A stretch of 64,000 bases of DNA from Pelagicoccus sp. SDUM812003 (GCF_031127815.1 NZ_JARXHY010000005.1:248001-312000); one strand, 5' to 3'. Shown: positions 38,591 to 48,605, numbered from the stretch's first letter. Translations and numbers: made by a program. Notes: a model not told the origin generated them from the letters alone.

Positions 38591-39096
38591 CAGTTTCCAA
38601 CCGACTTCAGGTATTTCAGGGTCGAAGGCGCCACGCCGAAGGACTCGTCCGGAAAGATTCCCAGCATACGGCTCGCGATGGCGATCAACGCGTAGTGATG
38701 AACGGTGTGCGATACCAGAAACTGCAACTCCCGTCCCACGGAGGACTTGGAGTGCACGTCCTCGCCTTCCGTCGACGCGCTCACTTTCACCCTGATAGCG
38801 CGGCCGATATCGAGCTCCAACGAGCTAAGCTGATCGCGAACGCGCTCCAGAACCTGCAGGCTCAACTCTACGCTTCGCTCCTGATTCGTGTTTCGCACCC
38901 GAGCGTCATAATCGATCAACCCCGAATCCAGCCCCTTGACGAAAGACAAGTAGTGGTCGAGCACGTGTCGAAAGTGAACTCCGATGCCCGAACCGTAGCT
39001 GGCCGGATCGCCCGCCACAAAACTTTGGTCATCGTGGCGTGACAGTAGAGTTCGTCCCTGTTCCAGGAGTTCGCAGTTCGCGAGGATCAGATTCAT
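38590..39096 (-). CDS. DinB-like four-helix protein
   Basis: 168 residues, mostly helical. Histidines that could bind a metal ion lie in GVHFRHVLDHYLSFVKGL near residues 40-57 and in ELQFLVSHTVHHYALIA near 125-141. This arrangement matches the DinB/YfiT-like fold, whose members include thiol transferases. It opens an operon with NRDE and the DedA/ATP-grasp fusion. ATG 39096 is chosen over a start nine codons further out. Confidence 0.72.
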   Translation of the reverse strand: MNLILANCELLEQGRTLLSRHDDQSFVAGDPASYGSGIGVHFRHVLDHYLSFVKGLDSGLIDYDARVRNTNQERSVELSLQVLERVRDQLSSLELDIGRAIRVKVSASTEGEDVHSKSSVGRELQFLVSHTVHHYALIAIASRMLGIFPDESFGVAPSTLKYLKSVGN

Positions 39097-39444
39097 ACAA
39101 AAATAGGGGGATAGCCAAACCACAACTAAGACAGGGACCCCTTGAGTAAACGCTCTTTTTGAGAAAATTCCGCTCTCCCCTTCGAGCTCGCTTCTGGGAA
39201 CGCCAAACGCAGCTGCACTGGACCTAGTTTCAACGATTCAGTCGGACAGGCGCCTGCATTTTGGCGAGGAAACGCTGCCTGGGAGCGAAGACAGCGCAGG
39301 GCGCGTGACCGCGCTGTCGCGTTTTCCACACCTCCCGTAGATACTTGGCTAGCAGCATAAAATGGCTTTGACCTCGCGACGCCGCTAAGCAATCTACGCC
39401 ATTGCTCACGAGCAGTCACCGACGTTCCGCAGCCCCCTCATGCT
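39097..39444. other. Intergenic region with no recognised gene
   Basis: 348 bases between divergent genes, presumably holding both promoters. Only short imperfect repeats are visible. A 97-codon minus-strand open frame (39126-39419) has no homology I can see and unusual composition, so I do not call it a gene. Confidence 0.5.
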
Positions 39445-41904
39445 TTGAGATCCTCCGACACAGAGCCACCCTCTCCCCGCCCCTCCCCACTTCACGCGTC
39501 CCCGGAACAGTCCGGCGAGACCTCCCTCCACTCCGTCGCGCTGCGCGGGCTTCCCGAGAAATTGCGCCACGCCCTTAAGACGGAGCTCGAAGAGACGCAT
39601 CACATTCGCTGCGATTCGACCCCAAGCGACAAGGTCCAGCTGGCCTGCCTTTGGACGGAATCGCGCCACCCGCCCTCCCTCTATCGCGAAGGGGTCGACT
39701 GCATCGTGCTGGGCGAGTCCATTCCCTTCACGGAAATCAGCGCCTACATCGAAATGGGGGCTCTCGGGGTCTACGACCTGAGGCTGGTCCCAATCAAGGT
39801 CGCCGCGGAGTTGATCAAGTCCCACCTGCGTTCGCCTCGAAAAAAGGCCCCGCAGACCACCACGCCTTCCTCCCGGTTCGCCATCCTGGAGTGGGACAGG
39901 GATTTTCGCATCGCTCGCTGGTCCGACGACGCTGAAACGCTCACCGGCCTCTCCCGCAACCAAGCGCTCAACCGCAGCATCGGCGAATGGCTCATACCGG
40001 AAGAAGAGATCGGGCCCTTCATCGCCAGTTGCCATTCCGTCATCAAAGGAGAGCTGCCGGAATTCAAAGGGCAATGGAATATCATCACCGCCGACGAACA
40101 GACCCTACCCACCTTCTGGAAAGTCGTGCCAAAGGACCATCGAGCCCAATCCTTCATCGGCATTTTCGAGCTCGCTAGCAGCGCCGAGCTCTCGCCGCGG
40201 GCCACCCCCCTGTCTCCCCACACTGGCCCGGACGCGACCCCGCCGGTCCACGACGAGCTGCCGGATCTGCTCACCGAGGCCTTCGCCCAAGACTCCAAGG
40301 TGGAATTCCTCGCGACCGCGGTGGAACACCTCGCTATCGGCGTCTACGTCACCGACGAGACCGAAGACTGCGTCTTCACCGTGTGGAACAAGGAGATGCA
40401 ACGCCTCTTCCAAAAGAAGAAATCAGAGGTTCTCGGCAAGCGACTTTCCGAGGTATTCACCGACCCACTACTCCGCTCCGTGCTCAGCGAGGTCGCTCCA
40501 CCTCGCACCCGAAACCGCGCCATCATTCCCCAGATGGCGACCCCCAAGCGACCGGACGCCCACTTCATCGCCGACATCAACAAGACCGTGCTCTTCGACG
40601 ATTCCGGCGCCAAGAGCTCGATCGTCGGCGTGGTTCACGACGTGACCGACCGCATCAAGTCGGAAAACCGCCTGGTCGCGGCCTTCAACGAGTTGGAAGC
40701 CTCCAAGGAAAAGCTCGAGCAGAGCAACCTGGAGATCCGAAAAGGCATCGAAAAAGCCAAGAAGCTCGCCGTCGCCGCCCAGTCCTCCAACAAGGCGAAA
40801 TCCTTTTTCCTCTCCAATATCAGCCACGAGCTGAGAACGCCGCTCAACTCCATCATCAGCCTCACCCACGCGCTGCTGGAAAAGACCTTCGGTCCGCTCA
40901 ATCCCATCCAAACGGAAAACATGGAGATCGTTTCCGACAGCGCGCGACACCTGCAGGCGCTGATCACCGACATCCTGGACCTCTCGAAAATCGAGCTGGG
41001 AAAACTCAACCTGAAGATCGCCCGAGCGAACGTCGTCGAAATCGCCCAGTCATCCATCCGCATGGTGGAGCAGCAAGCCGCCCTCAAGGAAGTCACCTGC
41101 AAGCTGGACAATCGCGCCGCCATCGATCTCATCGACGCCGACTCCAAGCGACTGCGTCAGATCCTGCTCAACCTCCTGGTGAACGCGGTCAAGTTCACCC
41201 GCCCGAAAACGCAGATCACCCTGGAGATCGACTCGCCACCGGGCAGCAACTCCATCTACTTCACGGTGCGCGATCACGGCATCGGGATCCAGGAGTCGGA
41301 TTTCCACCGCATCTTCTCCCCGTTTACCCAGCTCGACGACTCCCTCGCTCGCCAGTACGAGGGCACCGGTCTCGGCTTGGCCATCGTGTCGAAACTTGTG
41401 GAACTCCACGGTGGAGGGCTCCGGGTGCAGAGCAGGCCAAACGAAGGGGCCCAGTTCCGCGTCGAGCTGCCCTGCGCTCAGCACGAGGGAGCTCCACCCG
41501 GGGAATCCTTGCCGACTCTAGCCGAGATCGCCCTGAAATCGAAACGGGTCGACAACCTGGTGCTGATCGTCGACGAAAACGACCGCAGCACCGCCCAAGC
41601 GCTCGCTGCCTCGAGAGCCAATCCTCAACTGACCACCGTGGCCGCCATGCCAAACGAGATCTCCGCTTACCACGACCAGATCGCCCCGAAGGCCATCATC
41701 GTGGACCTCAGCACGCTCTCCAGCCACGGCCACGACTGGATGCAGATCTCCCGAGCTCTGCCCAGCTGGAAAAACACCCATTGGATCGCCACCTGCTCGC
41801 TCGATATCGCCACCAGCCACGAGTCAGCCAAGCAGCATTCCTTTCACGAATTTCGCTGCAAACCCCTCAAACAGGAAACATTCGCCAACCTAATCCCTAG
41901 CTGA
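39445..41904 (+). CDS. Soluble PAS sensor histidine kinase with receiver-like ends
   Basis: About 819 residues with no membrane segment. The order is: an N-terminal receiver-like region (VDCIVLGESIPFTEISAYIE), two PAS-type domains (near 150-235 and 285-410), a coiled coil, the kinase core with SNISHELRTPLN (His461), NLLVNAVKFT, DHGIGIQ and GTGLGLAI, and a C-terminal receiver-like domain with LVLIVDENDRS and AIIVDLSTLSS. The terminal receiver has lost part of the usual motif set. TTG 39445 is used for lack of a better start; the frame stays open further upstream, so the true start is uncertain. It lies 17 bases before the next kinase gene. Confidence 0.85.
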   Translation: MRSSDTEPPSPRPSPLHASPEQSGETSLHSVALRGLPEKLRHALKTELEETHHIRCDSTPSDKVQLACLWTESRHPPSLYREGVDCIVLGESIPFTEISAYIEMGALGVYDLRLVPIKVAAELIKSHLRSPRKKAPQTTTPSSRFAILEWDRDFRIARWSDDAETLTGLSRNQALNRSIGEWLIPEEEIGPFIASCHSVIKGELPEFKGQWNIITADEQTLPTFWKVVPKDHRAQSFIGIFELASSAELSPRATPLSPHTGPDATPPVHDELPDLLTEAFAQDSKVEFLATAVEHLAIGVYVTDETEDCVFTVWNKEMQRLFQKKKSEVLGKRLSEVFTDPLLRSVLSEVAPPRTRNRAIIPQMATPKRPDAHFIADINKTVLFDDSGAKSSIVGVVHDVTDRIKSENRLVAAFNELEASKEKLEQSNLEIRKGIEKAKKLAVAAQSSNKAKSFFLSNISHELRTPLNSIISLTHALLEKTFGPLNPIQTENMEIVSDSARHLQALITDILDLSKIELGKLNLKIARANVVEIAQSSIRMVEQQAALKEVTCKLDNRAAIDLIDADSKRLRQILLNLLVNAVKFTRPKTQITLEIDSPPGSNSIYFTVRDHGIGIQESDFHRIFSPFTQLDDSLARQYEGTGLGLAIVSKLVELHGGGLRVQSRPNEGAQFRVELPCAQHEGAPPGESLPTLAEIALKSKRVDNLVLIVDENDRSTAQALAASRANPQLTTVAAMPNEISAYHDQIAPKAIIVDLSTLSSHGHDWMQISRALPSWKNTHWIATCSLDIATSHESAKQHSFHEFRCKPLKQETFANLIPS

Positions 41905-41921
41905 ATCCCCCCCACGAGACC

Positions 41922-43388
41922 ATGCCTTTAGGAGCGATCAATACGATCCTCGTCGTCGACGACAACCTCGGAGCCCGCCGCTCCATCGAAGCCCTGCTAT
42001 CACACGAGTCCTACGAGATACTGCTGGCCGAAAACGGCCTCTCGGCCATCGAAATCGCCAAGGCTCGCACCCCGGACATCATCCTGCTCGACGTCATGAT
42101 GCCCGGCATGAGCGGCTTCGAAGTCTGTCAGGAGATTCGCCGAGACCAGCGCCTATCCGAAATACCGATAATCATGATCACCGCCTTGGACGACGAGGAG
42201 TCCATGATCCAAGGCATCGAAGCGGGAGCCGACGACTTCCTCCCCAAGCCGATCAGCAAGATAGAGCTGCGCTCCCGCGTGAAAGGCATTCTCCGCCTCA
42301 ATCGCTTTCGAAAGCTCTGCGACGAGCGCCAGAAGTTCGAACTGGTGGTGCGCCAGTCCAATTTCGGGTACATCGTAATGAATCCGCAACTACAGATTCT
42401 TTTCGCGAATCCCGCCGCTCGCAAGTTTCTCGCCATCCCGGAGCCCAGCCCGAGCAATCTCGACTTTTTCGACATCGCTTCCGATCAGTACGCCGTCCAG
42501 CCGCGCGACGCCAAGCAACAGCTTCTCGGATCCACCTCGCTTCCCGATCCTCCACCGTTCATCCTCGTCAAATCAAACGTCATCGACGGGGAGTCCCAAT
42601 GGGTGCAGGCGACCGTGCAATCGCTGGGCTCCGCCTCCTCGAACCAGCTGCTGCTCAAACTCGAAGACATCACCGAGAAGATCATTTCCTTCCAGGAAAA
42701 GCACACCTTCTCCCGCATGATATCCCACAAGCTGCTGACTCCGCTCAACGCCCTCAAGGCGGCGAGCCAGCTGATGGACACCTTCAAGGGCGAGAGCGCC
42801 CAAGGGACGCGATTGGACAAGGTCCTGGACCTGCAGCGCCAGGGCATCTCTCGTCTCGAGTACGACGTGCAATCCATTCTGGCCTTCCTCGAAAGTAGTT
42901 CCCACGCGAATACAGACCATCCTCGTGCTTCCGTCGGCGAAACCCGCGAGCTCATGAACCGCATCGCGGAAAACCCGAATTTCGACCTGAGCCTATCGAT
43001 GGATGACACCACTGATGAAGCTCCTCGGATCGGCATCTCCATCCACGCGTTCGAAGCCTGCGTGCGCGAAATCGTGGAAAACGCCATAAAATTCAAGAAC
43101 GGTCCGCGAGCTCGCATCAACTGCTTCGTGGATACGCTATCGAGCCCTGAGGTGGTGACCTACCGCTTCCAAAACAACTCAAAACCGCTATCGGAGGTCG
43201 AGCTTGCCAACGTCTGGAAACCCTACTGGCAAGCGGATCGCTACTCGACTGGCGAAATTCAAGGCATGGGTCTCGGACTCTCGCTTATCGCCACCAACGT
43301 CTGGTCGGCTGGCGGTACCTGCAAAATCGAAAACTGCCCCATTGGAGACGGCGTGCAGCTGTCGCTCAGTTTCCCCATCACCAAATGA
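41922..43388 (+). CDS. Receiver-PAS-histidine kinase hybrid protein
   Basis: 488 residues. A complete receiver domain comes first: ILVVDDNLG with Asp13 and Asp14, phosphoacceptor Asp57 in IILLDVMMPG, and Lys109 in FLPKPISK. A PAS-like segment follows (about 135-255), then a kinase domain with FSRMISHKLLTPLN (His269) and a divergent ATP-binding domain (EIVENAIKFK, GMGLGLSLIA). It could receive phosphate from the preceding kinase. No DNA-binding output is present in either protein. Its stop overlaps the GH31 start by ATGA. Confidence 0.88.
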   Translation: MPLGAINTILVVDDNLGARRSIEALLSHESYEILLAENGLSAIEIAKARTPDIILLDVMMPGMSGFEVCQEIRRDQRLSEIPIIMITALDDEESMIQGIEAGADDFLPKPISKIELRSRVKGILRLNRFRKLCDERQKFELVVRQSNFGYIVMNPQLQILFANPAARKFLAIPEPSPSNLDFFDIASDQYAVQPRDAKQQLLGSTSLPDPPPFILVKSNVIDGESQWVQATVQSLGSASSNQLLLKLEDITEKIISFQEKHTFSRMISHKLLTPLNALKAASQLMDTFKGESAQGTRLDKVLDLQRQGISRLEYDVQSILAFLESSSHANTDHPRASVGETRELMNRIAENPNFDLSLSMDDTTDEAPRIGISIHAFEACVREIVENAIKFKNGPRARINCFVDTLSSPEVVTYRFQNNSKPLSEVELANVWKPYWQADRYSTGEIQGMGLGLSLIATNVWSAGGTCKIENCPIGDGVQLSLSFPITK

Positions 43389-45622
43389 TTCCACACCCCA
43401 CTCTCTACGCCTTCGCTGGCTGTCGCGTCTTCCTAGCTGCGACAGCCGCTTTTGTTTCCGCCCTCGCCGCCGTGGCGGAAACGCAGCTGGAAAACGCGGG
43501 CGCCGCGCTCGACTTCGAGGATAGCGACATCGTGGTCTCCAAAGCGGGCGACCCGATCCTGCGACTGATATCGATCCGATTCGACTACCACGACCCGATA
43601 TCCATGCGCCTGGTCTCCCGCGACGAATCAAGCCTCATCCTAGAAGCCCTCTATCCCTCCGCCGTCGAATTCAACAACGACCCGAACGACCAAACGCCGC
43701 GCCCGGCCACAATCGAAATTCGCGAAGTCCCAGGTGGATTTCGTATCCACAGCTCCCCTACCTGGGCCGACCAATGCACGCTCGTCCTACAGGATCTGGG
43801 CGATCACTTCTTCGGTCTCTCCGAGCCGCTGCAGCCCGACAACCAAAAGTCGCCCGACCTTCGCGGCTCCTCCATACGCGTGGAAGTCGCCAGCGAAGGG
43901 CAAAGCATCGTGGAAAACTACGCTTCCGCCATGTCCTCCTTCTACTTAAGCTCCTTCGGCTACGGAGCGTTTTTCGACACCTTCGCTCGCGGACGCTACG
44001 ACTTGGCGGTCAACGGAGCGAATCGCATCCACCACGATACAGGGGAGCTCGATTGGTATCTGTTTTTTGGCGACGATGGCGTCGAGGTGCACCGCCACTA
44101 CTTCGCTCTGATCGGAGATCCTAAGCCGCTCCCCCTTTGGGGACTAGGACCGGTCGCCTGGAGGGATCAAAACGACGGCGGTTCGAAGGAAATCCTCGGC
44201 GACATTTCCCGCATGAGCGACCTGCGAATCCCCCTCACGTCGTGGTTCGTGGACCGCCCCTACAGCGACGGCCACCACGCATGGTCCGAGATGAACTTCA
44301 GCAAGTCCTTCGCCCACCCAAAAAAATGGATACAAACGATCCGAGAAGATTTCGGCCTCGAGTTCATGACCTGGACCTCGACCGCTATGTTCGGCAGCGA
44401 ACGTTTTCCCAAACACCTCGCTGGAGCCTTCACCTACCTCGACCTCAGCCACCCGGAAACGGTCGAGCAGTTCCAAAGCGAACTGGCGAAAAAGCAGTAC
44501 GCGCACGGCGTCAAGGGCCACAAGATGGACCGGGCCGACGAAGTGTTTCCCTTGTACGAGCATTGGCATGACAGATCCATCGGTCCTGCCGAGCGACGCA
44601 ACCGCTACGTGTACCTCTTTACCAAGGTTCACCATGAAGCCCTTCAAGAGGCGTGGGGCGACGACCAGGTCAACTTCGCCAGAGCAGGCATACACCGAGC
44701 GCAGCCCTACCTGAGCGCCTTGTGGGGCGGCGATCCGCGATCGAACTGGCAGGGCCTGCAGTCGAATATCGCAAACGGCATCCGCTGCTCCTTCATGGGC
44801 TTTCCTGTCTGGGGAACCGATGTGGGCGGCTACCTCGGAGAGGGATTCATCGATGAAGAGCTCTACATTCGTTGGCTTCAAGCTGGCAGCGTAAACGGCC
44901 TATTCGAAATCAAGCTGGATGGGGCTGGCGGCGACGGCGAGGATCGGATGCCCTGGCGCTACGGCAAGCGGCTCCAATCGGCTTTCAGGACGGTATGCGA
45001 AGAACGCATGAGCATGCTCCCCTACTTGTATTCAATTTCTCACAACGCCCGCGAAACTGGCGCCGTCATGCAGCCCATGGCATACCGTCACCTCGACGAT
45101 CCTCGAACCTACGCCATCTGGGATCAATTCTACTTCGGTCCCAATATTCTAGTGGCTCCTGTGCTCGAAAAAGCGGTCAAGCGATCGGTCTACTTCCCCG
45201 CAGGGACTTGGATCGACTTCGACGACCCAAGCCAACGTCTCCTTATAGACACGCCTCAGCGGATTGAGGTCGACGCTCCTCTTGGCAAACTCCCTCGCTG
45301 GATAAAAGCCAACAGCATCCTTGTCACAGGAGACGTCTACCAAGGAAACGCCAAACGCTGGCAAGACCGGAGGGAACCGCGCCTGACGATCAAGGCTTTT
45401 CCAGGAATAGAGGGAGAGTCATGCTTATTCGAATACATCGATCCGTTCGACGAAAACGCAAAGAAACGCATCACCCTCGAACGATCCGAAAACAAGGTTC
45501 GCGTGACTGCCCCTTCCATCGCCTGCCCTGTCACCGTAGAGATTTACGACCCCGCAGAGAATGGGAAGCCAGTCGCCTTCAGCTTGGAAGGACCTATCGA
45601 TGTCAGTTGGGAGCTGCGATGA
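43385..45622 (+). CDS. Glycoside hydrolase family 31 (alpha-glucosidase/xylosidase type)
   Basis: 745 residues with a signal peptide-like start (residues 10-32) and a GH31 TIM barrel. The nucleophile Asp382 lies in GVKGHKMDRADE, where most GH31 enzymes have KxDFxE, and the acid/base Asp450 is in LWGGDPRSNW. The SFMGFPVWGTDVGGY region is the conserved substrate-binding segment. The C-terminal beta domain includes MAYRHLDDP. The altered nucleophile loop suggests a substrate other than the common alpha-glucosides. Translation is coupled to the kinase upstream and to the glycosidase downstream. Confidence 0.9.
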   Translation: MIPHPTLYAFAGCRVFLAATAAFVSALAAVAETQLENAGAALDFEDSDIVVSKAGDPILRLISIRFDYHDPISMRLVSRDESSLILEALYPSAVEFNNDPNDQTPRPATIEIREVPGGFRIHSSPTWADQCTLVLQDLGDHFFGLSEPLQPDNQKSPDLRGSSIRVEVASEGQSIVENYASAMSSFYLSSFGYGAFFDTFARGRYDLAVNGANRIHHDTGELDWYLFFGDDGVEVHRHYFALIGDPKPLPLWGLGPVAWRDQNDGGSKEILGDISRMSDLRIPLTSWFVDRPYSDGHHAWSEMNFSKSFAHPKKWIQTIREDFGLEFMTWTSTAMFGSERFPKHLAGAFTYLDLSHPETVEQFQSELAKKQYAHGVKGHKMDRADEVFPLYEHWHDRSIGPAERRNRYVYLFTKVHHEALQEAWGDDQVNFARAGIHRAQPYLSALWGGDPRSNWQGLQSNIANGIRCSFMGFPVWGTDVGGYLGEGFIDEELYIRWLQAGSVNGLFEIKLDGAGGDGEDRMPWRYGKRLQSAFRTVCEERMSMLPYLYSISHNARETGAVMQPMAYRHLDDPRTYAIWDQFYFGPNILVAPVLEKAVKRSVYFPAGTWIDFDDPSQRLLIDTPQRIEVDAPLGKLPRWIKANSILVTGDVYQGNAKRWQDRREPRLTIKAFPGIEGESCLFEYIDPFDENAKKRITLERSENKVRVTAPSIACPVTVEIYDPAENGKPVAFSLEGPIDVSWELR

Positions 45623-47703
45623 AACGCCTCGCCCTCCTCGCATTCGGAATCTGGCCCCTGTTCGCTACGGCCGAGCCAGAGGATCAGCCCCCAATAGATC
45701 GCGAGGCGTTGGTCAGTCGACACAATCCGAGCCTGGACCAAGCGGATACGCTGTCCGCCCTCAGCCTCGGAAACGGGGCTTTCGCGTTCACGGCGGACAT
45801 CACCGGACTCCAGAGCTTTCCAGAAGCCTACGCGCAGAACGGGATTCCTCTCTCAACTCAGTCCGAATGGGGCTGGCACAGTTTTCCCAATAGCCAGGGC
45901 TACCGGATCGAGGATACCTACCGGGATTTCGATACCTACGGCCGGCCTGTTCCGTATCCATACGACCAGCACAGCGACGCTGGCCAATGGTTGCGTGGCA
46001 ACCCCCACCGAATCGGACTCGGAACCATAGGACTGGAGATCGTCACATCGGAAGGCGCCATCGCGAGCCTGGACCAAATCGAGGCGATCGACCAAAAGCT
46101 GGATCTTTGGACCGGTACGCTCACGAGTCGCTTCGAAGTGGAAGGCGATCCCATAGAGGTCGTCACCGTTTGCCACCCCGACAGCGACACGATTTCAGCG
46201 GAGATCTCTTCGCCGATGCTCGCTAGCCAACGCCTTCGGGTGAGCCTGCGCTTCGCCTACGGAAAGAGCGACTGGGGAATTGTACCGGAAGACTGGATGC
46301 GCCCGGACAAGCACCAGAGCAAACTGAGAGGAGCAACCATCCTTCGAACGCTTGACGAAACCGCCTATCAGGTGAGCGTCGAAGGAAACGGTAGACTAAA
46401 ACGGGAATCCGCCCACCGGTTCAGCTATGCCAATCAACAGGACAGCCTTTGGTTCTCCATTCGCTTTTCAGCCGAACCTGATGCGACGCCACTCCCCTCA
46501 TTTCCGGAGTCTCGCCAGGCGAGCGCCACCGAGTGGAGCCGTTTTTGGACTTCCGGAGGAGTCGTCGACTTGTCCGGCAGCGCCGATCCACGAGCCGCCG
46601 AGCTGGAGCGCCGTATCGTGCTTTCGCAGTACCTCACCGCGATCCAGTGTCGAGGCTCGCTTCCACCCCAGGAAACCGGGCTCACCTTCAACAGCTGGTA
46701 CGGCAAACCGCATCTGGAGATGCACTGGTGGCATGCGGTTCACTTCGCCCTGTGGGATCGTATCCACGTCGTCGAGACTGCTCTCTCATGGTACGAGAAA
46801 ATCCTCCCCAAGGCCCGTTCGATCGCGAGCTTGCAGGGCTACGCGGGCGCCCGGTGGCCGAAAAACGTCGACGCCGAGGGAAATCAGGTTCCCTCCACCA
46901 TCGCGCCGCTTCTGATCTGGCAGCAGCCGCACCCGATCTATTTCGCTGAGCTTTGCTATCGCCAGAACCCCTCGTCGGAAACGCTGCTGCGCTACCTGAA
47001 AATCGTGACAGAGACAGCCGACTTCATGGCCGACTACGCCCACCGCGACTCGGAAAGCGGAGCCTACCACCTCGGGCCGCCGCTAATTCCCGCCCAGGAG
47101 AGCTACGACCCGCGAGTCACGCGCGACCCGCCGTTCGAACTCGTCTACTGGCGCTGGGGACTCGAGACCGCTCAACGCTGGCTCGAGCGGCTCGGGAAGC
47201 CTCGCGCATCCAAATGGGATCAGGTGCTGGATGATCTCGCCCCGCTGCCTCTCTTCGAAGACCGATACGCCACCGCGGAGGGCGTTTGGAACCCGAAAGA
47301 CCATCCCTCAGTGGTCGCCATCAAAGGCATGCTGCCAGGCAAGACCGTCGATGATCAGCGGCTTGAGCGCACCCTTCGCCATGTGATGGATACCTATGAC
47401 TGGCAGCACACCTGGGGATGGGACTACCCCATGATGGCCATGACCGCCGCTCGCCTCGGCGAACCCCAGCTGGCCATCGAAGCGCTTTTGCTCGACGTGC
47501 AGAAGAACACGTATTCGCCCAATGGACACAATTTTCAAGAGCCCGAAAACCTTCGCATCTACCTTCCTGGAAACGGAGGACTTTTGACAGCGATCGCCAT
47601 GATGGCAGCCGGCTGGGACGGAGCGCCAGAAATCCATGCCCCTGGCTTCCCGCAGGATGGGAGTTGGAAGGTAAGCTGGGAAAACCTGCACCCGATGCCT
47701 TAG
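45619..47703 (+). CDS. Secreted alpha/alpha-toroid glycosidase (GH65/GH95-like clan)
   Basis: 694 residues with a signal peptide (KRLALLAFGIWPLFATA). An N-terminal beta-sandwich with SALSLGNGAFAFTADITGL is followed by a helical toroid containing TFNSWYGKPHLEMHWWHAVH, YAGARWPKN and TWGWDYPMMAMTAARLGEP. The Glu in HLEMHWW is a candidate catalytic acid. The build is that of GH65, GH95 and related families, but I cannot assign a family by eye. It starts inside the stop of the GH31 gene (ATGA), so both enzymes probably act on the same exported polysaccharide. Confidence 0.76.
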   Translation: MKRLALLAFGIWPLFATAEPEDQPPIDREALVSRHNPSLDQADTLSALSLGNGAFAFTADITGLQSFPEAYAQNGIPLSTQSEWGWHSFPNSQGYRIEDTYRDFDTYGRPVPYPYDQHSDAGQWLRGNPHRIGLGTIGLEIVTSEGAIASLDQIEAIDQKLDLWTGTLTSRFEVEGDPIEVVTVCHPDSDTISAEISSPMLASQRLRVSLRFAYGKSDWGIVPEDWMRPDKHQSKLRGATILRTLDETAYQVSVEGNGRLKRESAHRFSYANQQDSLWFSIRFSAEPDATPLPSFPESRQASATEWSRFWTSGGVVDLSGSADPRAAELERRIVLSQYLTAIQCRGSLPPQETGLTFNSWYGKPHLEMHWWHAVHFALWDRIHVVETALSWYEKILPKARSIASLQGYAGARWPKNVDAEGNQVPSTIAPLLIWQQPHPIYFAELCYRQNPSSETLLRYLKIVTETADFMADYAHRDSESGAYHLGPPLIPAQESYDPRVTRDPPFELVYWRWGLETAQRWLERLGKPRASKWDQVLDDLAPLPLFEDRYATAEGVWNPKDHPSVVAIKGMLPGKTVDDQRLERTLRHVMDTYDWQHTWGWDYPMMAMTAARLGEPQLAIEALLLDVQKNTYSPNGHNFQEPENLRIYLPGNGGLLTAIAMMAAGWDGAPEIHAPGFPQDGSWKVSWENLHPMP

Positions 47704-47881
47704 GCGATCAAATGGCGCTCCTGCGTCGTATCGTTTATTCGAGCCAAATTGCAGGCGCATCGAAGTGATGACCGTTGAACCCAATACCTGGTCGAAACTG
47801 CACTGGATTGCCCAGCGATTGGATACGCGGTCCGGCGCCGTTTCCGGTGGAGCAACGCTCAACCCTAACACGAAAAAGTCT

Positions 47882-48484
47882 ATGAACACACTCGAAGCGA
47901 TCGAACAACGCCGTTCCGTCAAACACTACGATCCAAACTTTCAGATCCCAGAGACGGACCTGACTAAAATCCTGGAGTCCGCCATCAAGGCTCCCACGTC
48001 CTACAACATCCAAAACTGGCGCTTCGTCGTCGTGCGCGATCCCGAAACCAAGACGCGCTTGCGGGCCGCAGCCTGGGATCAGGCTCAAGTCGAGGAGGCC
48101 TCCGCGGCCATACTCATCTGCGGCGATCTCAAGGCCCATAGCCGCGATCCCGAGCGCTACTGGGAAAACGCCCCAGAGCAAGTACAGGACATGCTGGTTC
48201 CCATGATCGGCGACTTCTACGAAGGCAAGGAGGAGGTTCAGCGAGATGAGGTGATGCGTTCCGCCGGTCTAGCCGGCCAAACCATCATGCTCGCCGCAAA
48301 AAGCCTGGGATACGACACCTGCCCTATGATTGGCTTCGATCCCGAGGCCTTCGCAGAAATCATCAATCTCCCCGAGGACCACGTCATCGGCATGCTCGTG
48401 GTCGTCGGAAAAGCCAAAGAGCCCGCTCGCCCGCGTGGCGGCCAACTTCCCCTGGAGGAAGTCGTATTTCACGATTCCTTCTAA
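47882..48484 (+). CDS. Nitroreductase family protein
   Basis: 200 residues. EAIEQRRSVKHYDPNFQIP and KAPTSYNIQNWRFVVVRD match the FMN-binding N-terminus of nitroreductases, and GLAGQTIMLAAKSLGYDTCPMIGF the dimer and FMN region. It is a cytoplasmic FMN-dependent NAD(P)H oxidoreductase with a broad substrate range. ATG 47882 gives the usual start MNTLEAIEQRRSV. It is about 180 bases after the toroid glycosidase. Confidence 0.9.
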   Translation: MNTLEAIEQRRSVKHYDPNFQIPETDLTKILESAIKAPTSYNIQNWRFVVVRDPETKTRLRAAAWDQAQVEEASAAILICGDLKAHSRDPERYWENAPEQVQDMLVPMIGDFYEGKEEVQRDEVMRSAGLAGQTIMLAAKSLGYDTCPMIGFDPEAFAEIINLPEDHVIGMLVVVGKAKEPARPRGGQLPLEEVVFHDSF

Positions 48485-48605
48485 GCGAAGTCCGGAGTCG
48501 ACGGCCCCAAGGCAGGGAAAGCGCCAAGGGTATGGCTAAGAGAAAATCGCGAAACTTTTCTCTTGCCAAGGGGCGAAATCGTTGCCGTTTTAGCGACTCT
48601 ATTTT

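Noticed and set aside
39126-39419. Possible 97-residue minus-strand gene
   Set aside because: No recognisable pattern and no ribosome binding site; it fills the only space for two promoters.
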